Of a DNA stretch of 64,000 nt, positions 62,004 to 64,000 are shown piece after piece; within the stretch, counting starts at the first letter, position 1, and every line of letters begins with the position of its first letter. The DNA is taken from NCBI RefSeq assembly GCF_010723735.1, contig NZ_BLLB01000002.1, positions 62,001 to 126,000 of the forward strand, given 5' to 3'. The position numbers and the translations under genes are program-made. The DNA is from Mycolicibacterium hippocampi. GTDB lineage: Bacteria > Actinomycetota > Actinomycetes > Mycobacteriales > Mycobacteriaceae. The notes under the pieces were generated by a model. That model worked only from the letters and a program-made list of their open reading frames with translations. It did no database searches and was not told the origin of the DNA.

Positions 62004-62684
62004 ATGGCCGCGGAGAGCGTGACCAAAGACCATGTGGACACGGGCGACCGCGACATCACCGCGGGTAACGCCGCGGCCAGCACCCAGGGGCCGATGAACC
62101 AGGTCCATACCCGCTCCGGAGAAGCCGAGCGGGAAAGCGTCTCCGATACCGAAATTGCCACTCATGTACACGAATCGGCTGGTGCTCCGAGCGCCGGTTC
62201 GCCCCGTGACACCACGCGAGTGGCAGTGACGTTCGGCCTGGCCGCCCTGCTGGCGTTGTCGTTGTTGGTCGGCTGGTTGGGTGTGCAGACCCATGCCGCA
62301 GTGCGCGATCAGAATCAACGAGATCAGTTTCTGGCGGCTGGACGTGACGGTGCGGTGAGTCTGACGACTATCAACCCGGACAATGCCGACGCCGAGGTGA
62401 CGAAGATCCTCGAATCGTCGATCGGCCCATTCCGCGAGGATTTCGAGCAGCGCTCGGCCGGCTTCGTCGAGACCGTCAAACGTGCCCAATCCAGGACAGA
62501 AGGGACGGTCGTCGAAGCGGGATTGGAATCCGTCGACGGCGACCACGCCGATGTGCTGGTCGCGATATCGGTGAAGACGTGGCTTGCGGGGACCGAGGCG
62601 CCGGCAAGGCTGTGGCGGATGCGGATCAGCGTTCAGCGCGTGGGGTCAACGGAGAAGGTGTCCAATGTTCAGTACGTTCCGTAG
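62004..62684 (+). CDS. Mce-associated membrane protein (first)
   Basis: 226 residues from ATG 62004 (AGAAGGGA 6 nt upstream). A polar N-terminal region of about 75 residues, one membrane helix (TFGLAALLALSLLVGWLGV), then the periplasmic domain of Mce-associated proteins (AAGRDGAVSLTTINPDNADAEVTKILESSIGPFREDFEQRSAGFVETVKRAQSRTEGTVVEAGLE). It is coupled to the next gene by a 20-nt overlap. It probably stabilises or assists the Mce complex. Confidence 0.88.
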   Translation: MAAESVTKDHVDTGDRDITAGNAAASTQGPMNQVHTRSGEAERESVSDTEIATHVHESAGAPSAGSPRDTTRVAVTFGLAALLALSLLVGWLGVQTHAAVRDQNQRDQFLAAGRDGAVSLTTINPDNADAEVTKILESSIGPFREDFEQRSAGFVETVKRAQSRTEGTVVEAGLESVDGDHADVLVAISVKTWLAGTEAPARLWRMRISVQRVGSTEKVSNVQYVP

Positions 62685-63288
62685 CCGGGAGGCTCGTCTG
62701 TCCGAAGGGGGCGGCTTCGAGACAGACGAAGAGTCCGAGGACACAGCACCGCCGACTGACGATGGTACCGAAGCCATCGCAGACGTCGGCGCGGGCCGAC
62801 GCCGCAAATCTGTGGCCCGCGTGCTGACTTTCGGTGTCCTGCCAGTCGCGCTCCTTCTACTGGCGACCGCGGCCGGATTCCTGAAATGGCAGGTGGTTTC
62901 GACACAGGCGGAACTCAAGGCAAGCAACGAGTCGGTGCGCGCAGCCAGCGCAGGGACCGTCGCACTGCTCACCTATGAACCTGCCTCCGTCGACACCGAT
63001 CTGGTAGCGGCACGCGAGAATCTCACCGGGAGCTTTCTCGACGCATTCACCACGCTGACCGACGATGTCGTGATACCGGGAGCAAAACAGCAACGCATCT
63101 TCTCAACTGCCGCTGTTTCGGCAGCGGCTCCGATTTCAGCGACCGCTCACCACGCCGTCGTCATCGTCTTCGTCAATCAGACCACGACGGTCGCAGATGA
63201 CCCACCCACAGAGACCGCATCCAGTGTCAAGGTCACGCTGGACAACGTCGACGGGCGCTGGCTCATCTCAGATTTCGCCCCCCTCTGA
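62665..63288 (+). CDS. Mce-associated membrane protein (second)
   Basis: 207 residues from ATG 62665, overlapping the previous gene by 20 nt, with AGAAGG 6 nt before it. It repeats the plan of the first protein: an acidic N-terminus, a helix (VLPVALLLLATAAGFLKWQVV) and a periplasmic NTF2-like region ending in DNVDGRWLISDFAPL. The two proteins probably form one complex. Confidence 0.88.
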   Translation: MFSTFRSREARLSEGGGFETDEESEDTAPPTDDGTEAIADVGAGRRRKSVARVLTFGVLPVALLLLATAAGFLKWQVVSTQAELKASNESVRAASAGTVALLTYEPASVDTDLVAARENLTGSFLDAFTTLTDDVVIPGAKQQRIFSTAAVSAAAPISATAHHAVVIVFVNQTTTVADDPPTETASSVKVTLDNVDGRWLISDFAPL

Positions 63289-63310
63289 TCGCACCGAGAG
63301 GTCAATGTCT

Positions 63311-63826
63311 ATGCGACCGTATAGTTTCCCCGCACCTGTCCTTGCCCGATCGAGTGGGCCAGTGGCGCTGCTCGTCGCGCTGGCACTGGTGGCCGCAGTG
63401 ACCGGCCCACCGCACAGCCATGCCGACAACAGCAGGCTCAACAAGGCCGTCGTTCAGATGGTCACCATCGTCCAGTATCGCGAAAGCTGTCCCACCGCGA
63501 TCAAGATCAACCCCCAGCTGCAACTGGCAGCGCAGTGGCACACCATCGACGTGCTGAACCAACGCTGGCTCGACGGAGACGCGGGTTCAGACGGGTCATC
63601 GCCACAAGACCGCGCCACCGCAGCGGGGTACACCGGCGACGTCGAGCAGACCGTCGCGATCAATCCCGCGCTCGCAATCAGCGGGGTGGAGCTCATCAAC
63701 CAGTGGTACGCGAACCCCAGATACCTCGCCACCATGCGCAACTGTGCGAACACGGAGATAGGTGTGTGGTCGGAGAATCGGCTTGACAGAACTGTGGTGG
63801 TCGCCGTCTACGGTCAACCCCTCTGA
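63311..63826 (+). CDS. Secreted CAP/SCP-like domain protein
   Basis: 171 residues from ATG 63311 (AGAGG 9 nt upstream; ATG 63305 would add two). A signal peptide (ARSSGPVALLVALALVAAVTGPPHSHA) is followed by a CAP-like fold with 'LQLAAQWHTIDVLNQRWLDGDAGSDGSSPQDRATAAGYTGDVEQTVAI' and 'NQWYANPRYLATMRNCANTEIGVWSENRLDRTVVVAVYG'. Such proteins are found beside mce genes in other mycobacteria. Possible lipid or cell-wall binding; no enzymatic motif was found. Confidence 0.82.
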   Translation: MRPYSFPAPVLARSSGPVALLVALALVAAVTGPPHSHADNSRLNKAVVQMVTIVQYRESCPTAIKINPQLQLAAQWHTIDVLNQRWLDGDAGSDGSSPQDRATAAGYTGDVEQTVAINPALAISGVELINQWYANPRYLATMRNCANTEIGVWSENRLDRTVVVAVYGQPL

Positions 63827-63878
63827 TGTCGGGATCGGATGACCCTGGTCCGCGGCGACTGCGGGGTGGGTGAGCGCG

Positions 63879-63903
63879 GCCGGTCAGGCCGTCGGCCTCA
63901 TCG
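63879..63903. repeat. 25-bp repeat with internal hairpin, copy 2 (copy 1 at 14749-14773)
   Basis: Identical to 14749-14773, with the central hairpin AGGCC-GTC-GGCCT. It spans the stop codon of the partial minus-strand gene and lies 52 nt after the plus-strand CAP-like gene, consistent with a shared terminator. Confidence 0.5.
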
Positions 63904-63999
63904 TCTCTCCTTGTCGCCGGCTGTCAGCGTGAAGCACTGCGTGCCCGCGGCATGCGTCCAGATCGAGTCGGGCGGCAGGCCCTCACCCGAAGGTTGCGC
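63898..63999 (-). CDS. C-terminal end of an unidentified protein, cut by the window edge
   Basis: 34 codons are open on the minus strand to a TGA at 63898-63900 (AQPSGEGLPPDSIWTHAAGTQCFTLTAGDKERR). The composition looks like coding sequence. The family cannot be decided. It faces the CAP-like gene. Confidence 0.45.
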   Translation of the reverse strand, partial: AQPSGEGLPPDSIWTHAAGTQCFTLTAGDKERR

Positions 64000-64000
64000 A

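Overview
The window reads as chromosomal DNA of a mycobacterium, most likely a rapid-growing environmental Mycolicibacterium-type species. The GC content is high. It carries a complete yrbEAB-mceABCDEF operon with Mce-associated genes, an MmpL transporter, a PGRS-repeat protein, EspC-like and EspG-like type VII secretion genes, and many TetR and fad-type genes. No species can be assigned from sequence reading alone.

Layout. 1-7.4 kb: a cut-off dehydrogenase-like gene, a carboxymuconolactone-decarboxylase-like gene, a membrane protein, a PF10118-type protein divergent from a TetR gene across a palindrome, then a second TetR gene divergent from a large MmpL transporter. 7.4-10.5 kb: an accessory patch. 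Two direct repeats, each the 3' part of a tRNA-Pro(CGG) plus a terminator, flank an unknown gene split by an intact IS481-type element with a TCTAGA target duplication. It is followed by a relic of the neighbouring type VII substrate gene and a pair of 30-bp repeats. 10.5-13.7 kb: an EspC-like gene, a WXG-headed large protein and an overlapping four-helix membrane protein, facing an EspG-like gene. 13.8-23.4 kb: a PAP2 enzyme, a PGRS protein ending in two carboxymuconolactone-decarboxylase-like domains, a TetR/MmyB divergent pair, an LLM oxidoreductase and a DUF485/acetate-type symporter pair.

23.4-52.2 kb is a large catabolic region, nearly all on the minus strand: lipA, a free lipoyl domain, E1 beta and alpha of a 2-oxoacid dehydrogenase (no E2 or E3), ferredoxin plus Rieske oxygenase, two amidohydrolases, acyl-CoA dehydrogenase, two acyl-CoA ligases, aldehyde dehydrogenase, LEH/SnoaL-like protein, DUF35 protein, two thiolase-like proteins, tandem IclR genes, TetR-SDR, an isochorismatase fold, a decayed patch (cupin and DoxX-like remnants), SDR, CoA-transferase/racemase, FadB, FadA and a haloalkane dehalogenase. 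52.2-61.6 kb is the mce operon, also minus, whose last gene lies 34 nt before the dehalogenase. 61.6-64 kb holds Mce-associated proteins and a CAP-like secreted protein on plus, and the end of a minus-strand gene.

Working model (inference): the Mce system imports a hydrophobic or carboxylated substrate; CoA ligases activate it; Rieske oxygenase, amidohydrolases, acyl-CoA dehydrogenase, thiolase/DUF35 aldolase and FadAB degrade it; and an E1-lipoyl system oxidises a 2-oxo intermediate. A recurring TTCAGATRG-type motif lies 90-136 nt upstream of several of these start codons and may mark a shared regulon.
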